NCBI RefSeq assembly: GCF_003054045.1
Contig: NZ_QBKH01000008.1
Coordinates: forward strand, 110,664-174,663
From: Sphingobacterium faecium
GTDB lineage: Bacteria; Bacteroidota; Bacteroidia; Sphingobacteriales; Sphingobacteriaceae
Length of the DNA stretch: 64,000 nucleotides
Direction: 5' to 3'
The notes under the pieces are model-generated. The model did no database searches, was not told the origin of the DNA, and was given only the letters and a program-made list of their open reading frames with translations. The translations under genes and the position numbers were made by a program. Below, one piece after another: positions 9,689-18,161 of the stretch; position 1 is the stretch's first letter, and each line of letters starts with the position of its first letter.

Positions 9689-11044
9689 ATGAAAATTGAC
9701 GCAATTAAACAGGTATATCTTATTGGGATCGGTGGAATTGGAATGAGTGGTCTTGCTCGTTATTTTGCTCATTTAGGATGTGTGGTAAAGGGCTATGATC
9801 GTACGGAGACAGAATTGACTAAGACATTAGTGTCTGAAGGAATTGCTATTTCATATGTTGATGAAGTCGATACTATAGATCCAATTTTTAATGCTCCCAA
9901 TGAGGAATCATTAATCATTTTTACGCCTGCTATACCGAAAGATTCGAAGATTAAACATTATTTAGAGCAAGTAGGTCATACGTTGCATAAAAGGTCTGAA
10001 GTTTTAGGTATCATTAGTGAAAGTCGGTTTACAATTGGTGTGGCTGGTACACATGGTAAAACTACGACTTCAACCATGGTTGCTCATATTTTAAAAGATA
10101 GTGGCTTTGACTGTTCTGCTTTTTTAGGTGGAATCAGTTCTAATTACGATACCAATGTGTTATATGGTAATAATGATGTTGTAGTAGTCGAAGCTGATGA
10201 ATATGATCGTTCTTTTTTGACATTACATCCCAATATTGCCATTGTGACTTCAGCAGATGCCGATCATTTGGATATTTATGGTGATGCGGGTCAACTGTTG
10301 GCGACTTTCCAAATGTATTTAGATCGAGTTGTTGAGGGCGGCACGCGTATTGTAAAGAAGGGATTACCTTTAGAAAGTCAAATAGCATATTCAGGACATG
10401 ATGTGGCAGATGTATATGCTGCTCATGTACATGTTCGAGATGGGGAGTTTTACTTTGATTATATTTCATCAGATTCAAAGATTGAAGATATCCATTTGGG
10501 TATACCCGGCACACATAATGTTGAAAATGCTGTAGCGGCGATCACTGCTGCGCGTATTTTGGGTATTGCTGATGATAAAATAAAATTAGCCCTTGCTAAT
10601 TTTAGAGGTGTTAAAAGACGTTTCGAATATATTGTAAGGACTCCGTCTGCTATTTATGTAGATGATTATGCACACCATCCGGAGGAGTTGCGTGCATTTT
10701 TGAGTTCTATGCGTAAATTATATCCGAATAAAAAGTTAACAGTTGTATTTCAGCCACATCTCTTTACGAGAACACGTGATTTTATAGATGGATTTGCAGA
10801 AGTGCTATCTATGGCCGATCGTTTGCTGTTAATGGAGATCTATCCTGCACGTGAATTGCCTATTGAAGGTGTAAATTCGTCTTGGTTGTTGAGTAAGATT
10901 ACAGCAAAAGAAAAAGCTGTTGTTACGCCAGAACAGGTATTGGAAATCGCTCAAAACGAAAAATTGGAATTATTGGTCACAGTTGGTGCAGGTGATATTG
11001 ATAAATTAGTAAAACCGTTGAAGGAAATTTTAGTAAATGCTTAA
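9689..11044 (+). CDS. murC: UDP-N-acetylmuramate:L-alanine ligase MurC
   Basis: A 451-residue Mur ligase that starts the stem peptide by adding L-Ala. The N-terminal nucleotide-binding region has IGIGGIGMSGLA; the ATP loop is GTHGKTTT; DDYAHHPEE marks the third domain. The 3' end overlaps the start of ftsQ by 8 nt, which implies translational coupling. Confidence 0.96.
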   Translation: MKIDAIKQVYLIGIGGIGMSGLARYFAHLGCVVKGYDRTETELTKTLVSEGIAISYVDEVDTIDPIFNAPNEESLIIFTPAIPKDSKIKHYLEQVGHTLHKRSEVLGIISESRFTIGVAGTHGKTTTSTMVAHILKDSGFDCSAFLGGISSNYDTNVLYGNNDVVVVEADEYDRSFLTLHPNIAIVTSADADHLDIYGDAGQLLATFQMYLDRVVEGGTRIVKKGLPLESQIAYSGHDVADVYAAHVHVRDGEFYFDYISSDSKIEDIHLGIPGTHNVENAVAAITAARILGIADDKIKLALANFRGVKRRFEYIVRTPSAIYVDDYAHHPEELRAFLSSMRKLYPNKKLTVVFQPHLFTRTRDFIDGFAEVLSMADRLLLMEIYPARELPIEGVNSSWLLSKITAKEKAVVTPEQVLEIAQNEKLELLVTVGAGDIDKLVKPLKEILVNA

Positions 11045-11879
11045 ATATTTACACAACATACGATGGAATCGCGTATTATATTTATCTCTCTTTTTTCTTG
11101 GAGTGATAGCCGTAATCATTGTGATGTCACTGGTCAACCGTAAGGATGAGCAACAGGTCTGTCGTGAAGTGAATATTTTTATAGAAGGAAAGGAAGCTTT
11201 TATAGATCAGGGTGATATTTCAGCGCTTATCAGTAAAAGTTATGGTCATATAGTTGGTAAACGATTGCTTGATATTCCTTTAGAAAAAATTGAAAAAACG
11301 TTGAAAAAATTGCCTTATGTATCTAAGGCAAGTGTTCACTTGGATATGGATGGTATCATGGCCATTAATATTGCACAGCGAGAAGTTGTGATGCGTGTGA
11401 TTAATAAAAATGGACGAGAGTATTACATCGATCTAAATGGGTTAAAGGTACCTACTACTTTAAAGTATGTTCCACATGTAATGATTGCGACAGGTAATAT
11501 AGAAGAGGGGTATAAAAACCCTTTAGATTCGGTTAACACTTCTTTAGTAAAAGATTTGTTTCGCGTGACACAGTTTATTGAAAAAGATGAATTATGGAAC
11601 AATCAGGTTGTTCAGGTATTTGTCAATAATGATAGAGATATTGAATTGGTACCACGAGTCGGCAATCAGCAGCTTATTATTGGCACTGCAGATTCGTTGG
11701 AACAAAAATTTAGTTTGTTAAGGACATTTTATAAAGAAATCATCCCTAAAGTTGGGGTGGACGCTTACAATAAAGTAAATGTAAAATATGCAGGTCAAAT
11801 CATTTGTGAAAAGCGCGGTGTTTGGACATTTGATGATTTGCATCATCCGGAGAAGAAAATAAAGAATAACACATTATAG
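11037..11879 (+). CDS. ftsQ: Cell division protein FtsQ
   Basis: A 280-residue bitopic membrane protein expected to connect early and late divisome proteins. There is a short cytoplasmic N-terminus, one membrane helix (about 13-34, LYLSLFFLGVIAVIIVMSL), then a POTRA-like region (about 45-115) followed by the FtsQ beta domain. Similarity is typical of the divergent Bacteroidota FtsQ. The call is secured by topology and by position between murC and ftsA. Confidence 0.9.
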   Translation: MLKYLHNIRWNRVLYLSLFFLGVIAVIIVMSLVNRKDEQQVCREVNIFIEGKEAFIDQGDISALISKSYGHIVGKRLLDIPLEKIEKTLKKLPYVSKASVHLDMDGIMAINIAQREVVMRVINKNGREYYIDLNGLKVPTTLKYVPHVMIATGNIEEGYKNPLDSVNTSLVKDLFRVTQFIEKDELWNNQVVQVFVNNDRDIELVPRVGNQQLIIGTADSLEQKFSLLRTFYKEIIPKVGVDAYNKVNVKYAGQIICEKRGVWTFDDLHHPEKKIKNNTL

Positions 11880-11903
11880 TATACAGCATCAATACAGAAT
11901 ATT

Positions 11904-13268
11904 ATGAACCCAAAATCAGCAGAAATCGAAAGAGAGAACCCAATTATTGTGGGACTCGATATTGGTACAACCAAGATTTGCGTTACCGTGGGAAGACGGA
12001 GCGGCGGAAATAAAATAGAACTTTTAGGAGTTGGTAAAGCAGACTCGGCAGGAGTAAGCCGAGGTGTAGTTGCTAACATTCAAAAAACAGTGAGCAGCAT
12101 TCTTGAAGCGGTTGAAATAGCCGAAAATCAATCGAATGTGGATATCAAAGTGGTGAATGTTGGTATTGCTGGTCAACATATTAAAAGTATTCAACATCGT
12201 GGTATTTTTACCAAGACTGATAGCGATGACGAAGTAACAAGAAGAGATATTGAACGTCTTATTTCAGATATGTATAAATTGGTGTTGCCTCCTGGAGAAG
12301 AAATTATCCACGTGTTGCCACAAGAATTTACCATTGATAATGAGCCGGGTATTCGGGAGCCTATTGGTATGGCTGGACGTCGTATCGAAGCGAATTTTCA
12401 TATTATTTCGGGGCGTGTTACGGATATCCGAAATATCAAAAGATGTATTGATAATTCAAATTTAGAAGTTTCAGAATTAATTCTTGAACCTTTGGCATCA
12501 TCTGAAGCTGTATTGGATGATGACGAAAAAAATGCTGGTGTTGTTTTAGTTGATATTGGTGGAGGTACTACAGATGTAGCTATTTTCCATGAGGGAATCA
12601 TTCGTCATACTGCTGTAATTCCGTTGGGGGGAAATATAGTGACGGAAGATATTCGTCAAGGTTGTTCTGTATTGAGAAGTCAAGCTGAATTATTAAAAAC
12701 ACGATTTGGATCGGCATTAGCTGATGAAAATAAGGAAAATGAAGTGATTTGTGTTCCCGGCTTAAAAGGTCGTGAACCTAAAGAGATTTCAGTAAAAAAT
12801 CTTGCATACATTATTCAAGCACGTATGGAAGAGATCATTGAACATGTGTATTATGAAATCAAATCTTCAGGATATGAAAATAAACTGATTGGTGGAATCG
12901 TTATTACTGGTGGAGGTGCACAATTAAAACATTTAGTGCAGCTTGTCGAATACATTACGGGTATCGATTGCCGTATTGGTTTTCCAAATGAATACCTAGC
13001 AAAAAATGAAGTCCTGCCTAAAGCTTTATATGAAGAATTGAAAAGCCCATTGTATGCAACAAGTATTGGTTTGTTGATGAAGGGTATTCAGGCGCATGAG
13101 GATGAAGTAGAAACAAGAAGAGCACCTAAGGTTGTGAAGAAAGATGTCGAGTCTGTTAAAGAGGTCGGTGAGCAGCAACAGAAGGAGCATGGTTTATTAA
13201 CGTGGTTTAAAAAATTAATGAAGGATGGCAATGAAATTGATGATGCCACTTTCTTGGATAAAAAATAG
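11904..13268 (+). CDS. ftsA: Cell division protein FtsA
   Basis: A 454-residue actin-like ATPase that tethers FtsZ polymers to the membrane. Actin-fold nucleotide motifs are GLDIGTTKICVTVG (phosphate 1), VLVDIGGGTTDVAI (phosphate 2) and IVITGGGAQL (adenosine). The SHS2/1C region lies about 95-170. A variable linker precedes a C-terminal amphipathic segment (HGLLTWFKKLMKD) suited to membrane binding. It is separated from ftsZ by 140 nt that contain a nested hairpin. Confidence 0.96.
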   Translation: MNPKSAEIERENPIIVGLDIGTTKICVTVGRRSGGNKIELLGVGKADSAGVSRGVVANIQKTVSSILEAVEIAENQSNVDIKVVNVGIAGQHIKSIQHRGIFTKTDSDDEVTRRDIERLISDMYKLVLPPGEEIIHVLPQEFTIDNEPGIREPIGMAGRRIEANFHIISGRVTDIRNIKRCIDNSNLEVSELILEPLASSEAVLDDDEKNAGVVLVDIGGGTTDVAIFHEGIIRHTAVIPLGGNIVTEDIRQGCSVLRSQAELLKTRFGSALADENKENEVICVPGLKGREPKEISVKNLAYIIQARMEEIIEHVYYEIKSSGYENKLIGGIVITGGGAQLKHLVQLVEYITGIDCRIGFPNEYLAKNEVLPKALYEELKSPLYATSIGLLMKGIQAHEDEVETRRAPKVVKKDVESVKEVGEQQQKEHGLLTWFKKLMKDGNEIDDATFLDKK

Positions 13269-13329
13269 TTTTCAACACTTTAGGTTTTTTTCCACATTTT
13301 AAACATTTGTGGAAAAAAATTGTTGAAAA
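13269..13329. promoter_or_regulatory. Nested inverted repeat with two DnaA-box-like 9-mers between ftsA and ftsZ
   Basis: The outer arms TTTTCAACA (13269-13277) and TGTTGAAAA (13321-13329) are perfect complements. The inner arms TTTTTTTCCACA (13285-13296) and TGTGGAAAAAAA (13308-13319) are a perfect 12-bp stem around an 11-nt loop. Each inner arm contains TTTTCCACA, which fits the loose DnaA-box consensus TTWTNCACA, in opposite orientation. There is no U-tract after the hairpin on +, so it is not a standard terminator. It could be an RNA structure tuning the ftsA/ftsZ ratio or a protein-binding site. The structure is certain; the function is not. Confidence 0.6.
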
Positions 13330-13408
13330 TATGTTATTATTACATTACGAATATTGAGTTTAGGTGAAGTTTGTACTGAAGTCATTATGAGTTAAATAGG
13401 GATAAGAT

Positions 13409-15100
13409 ATGTCAATACAGTTTGAAATGTTAAAAGAACAATCATCAATAATTAAGGTTATTGGGGTTGGTGGTGGTGGCGGTAATGCTGTTAACCACAT
13501 GTATAAGCAAGGAATTAGTGGAGTAGATTTCATCGTGTGTAACACCGATGCTCAAGCTTTGGAATTAAGTCCAATACCTAATAAAGTACAATTGGGTATG
13601 AGTTTGACAGAGGGTATGGGCGCTGGTGCAGATCCTGATGTGGGTGAAAATTCAGCTATCGAAAGTATTGACGATATCAAACGCATGTTAGGTACCAACA
13701 CGAAGATGCTTTTTATTACTGCAGGTATGGGTGGTGGTACAGGTACTGGAGCAAGTCCTGTATTGGCAAAAGCTGCTAAGGAATTAGGTATTTTGACTGT
13801 TGCGATTATTACTACTCCTTTTACTTTCGAAGGTAAACGACGTCGATCTCAGGCAGAAGAAGGTTTGTCGGAGTTACGCAAATATGTAGATTCATATTTG
13901 GTTATTTCTAATGACCGTCTGAGAGAAATCTTTGGTAATTTAACGATGACTGCAGCTTTCGCAAAAGCTGATGATATATTAACAACTGCTGCAAAAGGTA
14001 TCGCAGAGATTATTACCATCCCTGGTTATGTGAACGTCGATTTTAAAGATGTGCGTACCGTGATGAATGATAGTGGTGTCGCGATCATGGGTAATGCTGT
14101 AGCTGAAGGTGAAGACCGTGCTATTAAAGCTGTAGAAGGTGCTCTAGCTTCTCCATTATTGAAAGATAATGAGATTGAAGGTGCTCGTTATATTTTATTG
14201 AATATTACTTCTGGTTTGAAAGAAGTAACCATGGATGAAGTAGCAATTATCACGGATTATATCCAAGAAAAAGCGGGTCTTTCAGCTGATTTGATCTGGG
14301 GTAACTGTATTGATGAGAACTTTGGTGAGGAATTATCGGTAACGATTATAGCTACAGGTTTTCAAACTTCTGAAGAAAGAGATCTGGAGCGTGAAAATAC
14401 AAAAGTAACGATGCCTTTAACTGCTGCAGAGCAAGTGGCATCATTTGTTAAGCCGGTCAATCAGTTTGTTCAAAAAGAGGTAAGCAGTACACCTCTTGTC
14501 AATCCTATACAAACTAATACAGAAAATTTTTCTGCACCAACAACTACTAACGATTTATTTTCAACACCGAAGAATGTTGTTCAGCAACAAGCTCAAGCTA
14601 AGGTCGAAGAAAATGCGATTATTCGCCATGAATTGAATTTTGAAGAGGTGGTAGAAGAGGAATCGGTATCGATGCAAAAAGGGAATGATTTTCAGTTAAA
14701 AACATCTCCTTCAGTGTTTCAATTTCAGATGCCAACAGTATTTGATGAGTATGCGACAGGTTCTGTTTCTGCTCAAGAGGAACAGGTTAATAATTTTTCT
14801 GCATCTGTCAATAATAAAGCTGAAATTGAGCAAGTAGAAGAAGAGCAAGTTTCTTTTGAAGATCAATTAGTACGTACTAAAGAGCGCATATTGAGATTAA
14901 AAGAATTGAGTATGAAGTTGAAATCTTCAAATGGACTTCAAGAACTAGAGAATGAACCTGCTTATAAAAGAAAGCAGATGTCATTAGATGATACGCCTCA
15001 TTCTTCTCAATCTCAGGTTTCTAGATTTACCCTGTCATTTGAAGATGGAAATACAGAAATTAGACCAAATAATTCTTTTTTACATGATAATGTAGATTAG
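13409..15100 (+). CDS. ftsZ: Tubulin-like GTPase FtsZ with long C-terminal linker
   Basis: FtsZ polymerises into the division ring. At 563 residues it is far longer than E. coli FtsZ (383). The GTPase core (about 15-325) has VGVGGGGGNAVNHM and the tubulin signature GGGTGTG at 108-114. From about 330 to 545 runs a low-complexity acidic, Gln/Asn/Ser-rich linker. The final NSFLHDNVD peptide is the likely conserved tail that binds FtsA and other partners. No clear TAnnTTTG box was found in the 140-nt gap before it. It is followed by a strong terminator and ends the dcw run. Confidence 0.97.
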   Translation: MSIQFEMLKEQSSIIKVIGVGGGGGNAVNHMYKQGISGVDFIVCNTDAQALELSPIPNKVQLGMSLTEGMGAGADPDVGENSAIESIDDIKRMLGTNTKMLFITAGMGGGTGTGASPVLAKAAKELGILTVAIITTPFTFEGKRRRSQAEEGLSELRKYVDSYLVISNDRLREIFGNLTMTAAFAKADDILTTAAKGIAEIITIPGYVNVDFKDVRTVMNDSGVAIMGNAVAEGEDRAIKAVEGALASPLLKDNEIEGARYILLNITSGLKEVTMDEVAIITDYIQEKAGLSADLIWGNCIDENFGEELSVTIIATGFQTSEERDLERENTKVTMPLTAAEQVASFVKPVNQFVQKEVSSTPLVNPIQTNTENFSAPTTTNDLFSTPKNVVQQQAQAKVEENAIIRHELNFEEVVEEESVSMQKGNDFQLKTSPSVFQFQMPTVFDEYATGSVSAQEEQVNNFSASVNNKAEIEQVEEEQVSFEDQLVRTKERILRLKELSMKLKSSNGLQELENEPAYKRKQMSLDDTPHSSQSQVSRFTLSFEDGNTEIRPNNSFLHDNVD

Positions 15101-15126
15101 TTTATTTTTGAATAAATTATAATAAG

Positions 15127-15154
15127 AGCTATCTCGTATGAGATAGCTTTTTTT
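15127..15154 (+). terminator. Rho-independent terminator after ftsZ
   Basis: A 9-bp stem (AGCTATCTC / GAGATAGCT) with a GTAT loop is followed by six T. It starts 27 nt after the ftsZ stop and closes the dcw transcription unit. Confidence 0.9.
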
Positions 15155-15282
15155 GTATCTTTAATTTTTAACCATTTATATTGAATGTCATCATATTTGT
15201 GAATATACACGCTGTATAAGCTGTAAAAAATGAGCTCACGTACATGTTTATTCTATAGGACAGAAAATTAAGTAGTATACAT

Positions 15283-16425
15283 ATGAATCATAAAATGAAT
15301 AATCCAATATGGGTAATGAGTTCTGCTTTTGATAAGCTGAAATTAACAGATTTAATAGATAAAACAAAAGAGATAGGTGCTTCTGGTATCGATTTATGTG
15401 TGTTTAGAAAAGACGGGACTCGTCAAGATCATACTGCAACACATTTAGATTATGAAGGTTTTACTCGTGAAGATGCGAAAAACACCTTAGCACTTTTCAA
15501 TGAATCTCAACTGCACTTATCTTTGGGTGCTTTTGAAAATATGATTGGTGGAGAAGTGGGAGAACGCATTAAAAATCAAAATCATTTATTAAAACTAATC
15601 CGAATTGCTCATTTATTAGGGGGAGATACGAATAATGTTAAGGTAGGAACTTTTGTTGGTTATAACCATGATATTGGTAATCAGATAGATGGTTTTCAAA
15701 AAAATCTAGATGAGTACAAACGTGTTTTTGCTCCAATTATTAAGTATGCAGAAGATTTAGGGGTAACGGTATTATATGAGAACTGTCCTATGGAAGGCTG
15801 GAGATCGTCTCGTTACAGCAGTACTTATAATAATTTACCAGCAGTATTGGCCGCGCGAAAACTGATGTATGAAATGATACCAAGTCAGGCCCATGGTGAA
15901 ATTTATGATCCATCTCATGATGTCTGGCAGCATACAGATCCTGTTGCTGTCATAAACGGGATGGATATAGCACGCCTGCATCGCGTACATGTCAAGACTA
16001 CACGTAATTTAAATACGAAAGCAAGAACAGATTGGGGTGGTATGTATCCAATGCAACATGTAGATGCTGAGCTTGCCAGGGCGGCTAATATCGCTATTCC
16101 GGCTCATGATTGGGATCGTCATCACTATGAAGCTATGCTGCCTGGTTTTGGAGGTTCAGATAGTATGGATTGGAGCGCATTGGTGGATACGTTAAAAAGC
16201 CGTTCTTTTTCTGGTGTATTTGAAATCGAAAATGAGGCTAAAAATTCAAAGGATACTGGTGTTATGGCAGCTATAATGCAAGGCTTTAGTACTTGTGTAC
16301 ATTTCTTTGCTCCTATACTTTGGGATCTGAATGAAAAGAATGGGTATGCTTATCGACGTGAAGCAGAACTCGTCATGCCCAGTGGCAAAGATATTCCTGT
16401 GGTAACGATCGATCAATTACGTTAG
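15283..16425 (+). CDS. Sugar phosphate isomerase/epimerase-family TIM-barrel protein
   Basis: A 380-residue protein of the xylose-isomerase-like / AP-endonuclease-2 TIM-barrel family. Likely metal-site residues are Glu in VLYENCPMEGW, Asp/His in EIYDPSHDVWQ, His in RLHRVHVKT and Glu in GVFEIENEA, in the family order. There is no signal peptide, so it is cytoplasmic. The gene stands alone after the ftsZ terminator, so neighbours do not reveal the substrate. A second in-frame ATG at 15295 could also start it. Exact reaction unknown; sugar isomerase or epimerase is likely. Confidence 0.75.
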   Translation: MNHKMNNPIWVMSSAFDKLKLTDLIDKTKEIGASGIDLCVFRKDGTRQDHTATHLDYEGFTREDAKNTLALFNESQLHLSLGAFENMIGGEVGERIKNQNHLLKLIRIAHLLGGDTNNVKVGTFVGYNHDIGNQIDGFQKNLDEYKRVFAPIIKYAEDLGVTVLYENCPMEGWRSSRYSSTYNNLPAVLAARKLMYEMIPSQAHGEIYDPSHDVWQHTDPVAVINGMDIARLHRVHVKTTRNLNTKARTDWGGMYPMQHVDAELARAANIAIPAHDWDRHHYEAMLPGFGGSDSMDWSALVDTLKSRSFSGVFEIENEAKNSKDTGVMAAIMQGFSTCVHFFAPILWDLNEKNGYAYRREAELVMPSGKDIPVVTIDQLR

Positions 16426-16432
16426 CTGCTTA

Positions 16433-16466
16433 AATTCACTCTGCAGATTAGTTTGCAGAGTGAATT
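16433..16466. terminator. Hairpin between convergent genes
   Basis: Perfect 13-bp arms AATTCACTCTGCA and TGCAGAGTGAATT flank an 8-nt loop. The right arm is inside the last codons of the response regulator on -. The U-tract is weak on both strands, so termination may be inefficient. Confidence 0.55.
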
Positions 16467-17089
16467 CTAAATATTTCAATGAGTTCAGGAATATTTGAGA
16501 CATTTAATTTTTCAAATATCCGGCTTTTATAAGTACTTACCGTTGATGGACTTAAGTCTAATGTTGTCGAAACTTCAATAATTCCATGTCCTTGAATGAG
16601 ATATTTAGCCACGTCAACTTCTCTATTGGAAAGTCTTGAAAGTGGGTTCATGGTATTAAGCTTAGATTTGCTTTGTGTTAATTTTTTAACATAAAGATCT
16701 TTCACTTCATCTGACATATACTTGCCTCTTTCTTTTATGGTCAGAATAGCATTGCTCAATTCAGCCATTGCAGTACTTTTGTTAACAAATCCAGCAGCAC
16801 CAGCTTCTATGTAGCGGAGTGCATATAGCGATTCGTCATAAGAAGAAAATATTAAGATTTTTATTGATTCTTGTATTTCTAGTATTTCTTTTACTACTCT
16901 AATATTATTTCCACCAGGCATGTTGATGTCTAGTAAAAGTAAATCGAAAACTTCTTCTTGAAGCAATTTGAGCACTTCATTATAATCTTGGGCCTGCGTA
17001 ATAACACATTCTGGCATACTTTCTTTTATAATAACAGATGCTCCTAATCGAACGATACTATGGTCGTCAGCAATTAATATTTTTTTCAT
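16448..17089 (-). CDS. NarL/FixJ-type response regulator
   Basis: A 213-residue two-component response regulator. The receiver domain (about 1-120) has acidic residues DD at 8-9, phosphoacceptor Asp54 in LLLLDINMPGG, a Ser/Thr switch region in ILIFSSYDE and Lys in GFVNKST. A LuxR-type helix-turn-helix follows (about 148-210), with LSNREVDVAKYLIQG and SPSTVSTYKSRIFEKL. No histidine kinase lies nearby, so it is an orphan regulator and its signal is unknown. The 252-nt gap to mscL holds both upstream regions, with no clear promoter box for this gene. Confidence 0.93.
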   Translation of the reverse strand: MKKILIADDHSIVRLGASVIIKESMPECVITQAQDYNEVLKLLQEEVFDLLLLDINMPGGNNIRVVKEILEIQESIKILIFSSYDESLYALRYIEAGAAGFVNKSTAMAELSNAILTIKERGKYMSDEVKDLYVKKLTQSKSKLNTMNPLSRLSNREVDVAKYLIQGHGIIEVSTTLDLSPSTVSTYKSRIFEKLNVSNIPELIEIFRIHSAN

Positions 17090-17341
17090 GGGTGATGTTT
17101 AGGAAATATTACTATACGAATATGTGGTGTTAAAAATAAATAAAAATACTGAAATACAGCTAATAAAATATTTGTAAATATAGCCAAAGATATAATTCTT
17201 TTCCGTTTATTTTATTCCATATTGCTATATGTTTTGATAGTTATAGTGAAAAAACATAAGAAAAAATGATCATTTTATGTCTGTTTTTGCGAAATTAGCT
17301 TATATTTAGGTTAAAAATTACAACAGTTAACATTTTATTTT

Positions 17342-17749
17342 ATGGGATTTTTGAAAGAGTTTAAAGAATTTGCTATGCGCGGTAGCGTAGTTGATTTAGC
17401 TGTCGGTGTTGTTATCGGTGGTGCATTTGGGAAAATTGTAACCTCTTTGGTAGATGATATCATTATGCCTCCAATCGGTTATTTAACAGGGGGTGTTGAT
17501 TTTTCACAAATTAAATATGTGCTTAAAGCGGCTGATGAGGTCGGTAAGAAACCTGAAGTATCGATTAATCTAGGAAATTTTATTAATGTCGTGATTCAAT
17601 TTCTTATTGTTGCGTTCTGTATTTTTTTGGTCATTAAGGCCTTGAATTCTATGAAACGTAAAGAAGAGAAAGCTCCGGAAGTAGCGCCAGCTCCACCAAG
17701 AGAAGAAGTACTTTTGACCGAAATCAGAGATTTACTTAAAAACAAGTAA
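17342..17749 (+). CDS. mscL: Large-conductance mechanosensitive channel MscL
   Basis: A 135-residue inner membrane pentameric channel opened by membrane tension during osmotic downshock. The start MGFLKEFKEFAMRG, the pore helix VVDLAVGVVIGGAFGKIV and DDIIMPPIGYLTGG are diagnostic. TM2 lies at about 80-100, followed by a cytoplasmic helix ending in LLTEIRDLLKNK. It is a single gene with its own terminator. Confidence 0.97.
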   Translation: MGFLKEFKEFAMRGSVVDLAVGVVIGGAFGKIVTSLVDDIIMPPIGYLTGGVDFSQIKYVLKAADEVGKKPEVSINLGNFINVVIQFLIVAFCIFLVIKALNSMKRKEEKAPEVAPAPPREEVLLTEIRDLLKNK

Positions 17750-17767
17750 TACCATATCAACATATAC

Positions 17768-17804
17768 AAAAACAGATAAAGAAAACATCTCTTATCTGTT
17801 TTTT
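17768..17804 (+). terminator. Rho-independent terminator after mscL
   Basis: A 12-bp stem (AAAAACAGATAA / TTATCTGTTTTT) with a 12-nt loop ends in a T-run. It lies 18 nt after the mscL stop. Confidence 0.85.
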
Positions 17805-17844
17805 GGTTGAATTTTACACTATTTTGGAGAAGTTGCAATTATTG

Positions 17845-17876
17845 TTTGTAATTCTCTAAAATATATTTTACTTTTG
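17845..17876 (+). promoter_or_regulatory. Bacteroidota promoter of rpmH-rnpA
   Basis: TTTG (17845-17848), a 20-nt spacer and TACTTTTG (17869-17876) match the Bacteroidota -33/-7 consensus. The leader before rpmH would be about 55 nt. Confidence 0.75.
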
Positions 17877-17936
17877 CATTCCTCTTTAGGGAGTTTTATT
17901 AATAGAATCAAAAAATAATTTAGCATATTAAGCGTC

Positions 17937-18095
17937 ATGAAAAGAACATTTCAGCCATCGCAAAGAAAAAGAAGAAACAAGCACGGATTCAGAGATCGCA
18001 TGAGTTCTGCAAATGGTAGAAGAATTTTAGCTTCTCGTAGAGCAAAAGGTAGAAAACGCCTTACAGTTTCTGACGAAGGTCGTCACAAAGGTTAA
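17937..18095 (+). CDS. rpmH: 50S ribosomal protein L34
   Basis: A 52-residue, highly basic ribosomal protein. The start MKRTFQPSQRKRRNKHGFR and the RRILASRRAKGRKRLT segment are diagnostic of bL34; the C-terminus ends in a short extension. rpmH is followed by rnpA as in most bacteria, but dnaA is not adjacent. Transcription is predicted from the promoter at 17845-17876. Confidence 0.97.
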   Translation: MKRTFQPSQRKRRNKHGFRDRMSSANGRRILASRRAKGRKRLTVSDEGRHKG

Positions 18096-18161
18096 TATTT
18101 TTGCGTAGCTGGTGGCCGGGAGGCTCGTGTAGTAACGTGGCCTACTTTTCAGTCATCGATT
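18096..18161 (+). other. GC-rich rpmH-rnpA spacer
   Basis: This 66-nt spacer is clearly richer in GC than the surrounding DNA. It starts with TATTTTTG (18096-18103), a -7-like box directly after the rpmH stop but without a good -33 partner. It also contains a direct repeat GTGGCC and a weak hairpin (AGGC..CGT / ACG..GCCT). It may hold an internal promoter or a processing site for rnpA. Function inferred only. Confidence 0.35.

Noticed and set aside
10140..10514. 124-codon open frame on the - strand inside murC
   Set aside because: Antisense shadow of a conserved enzyme; His-rich low-quality translation, no family pattern.
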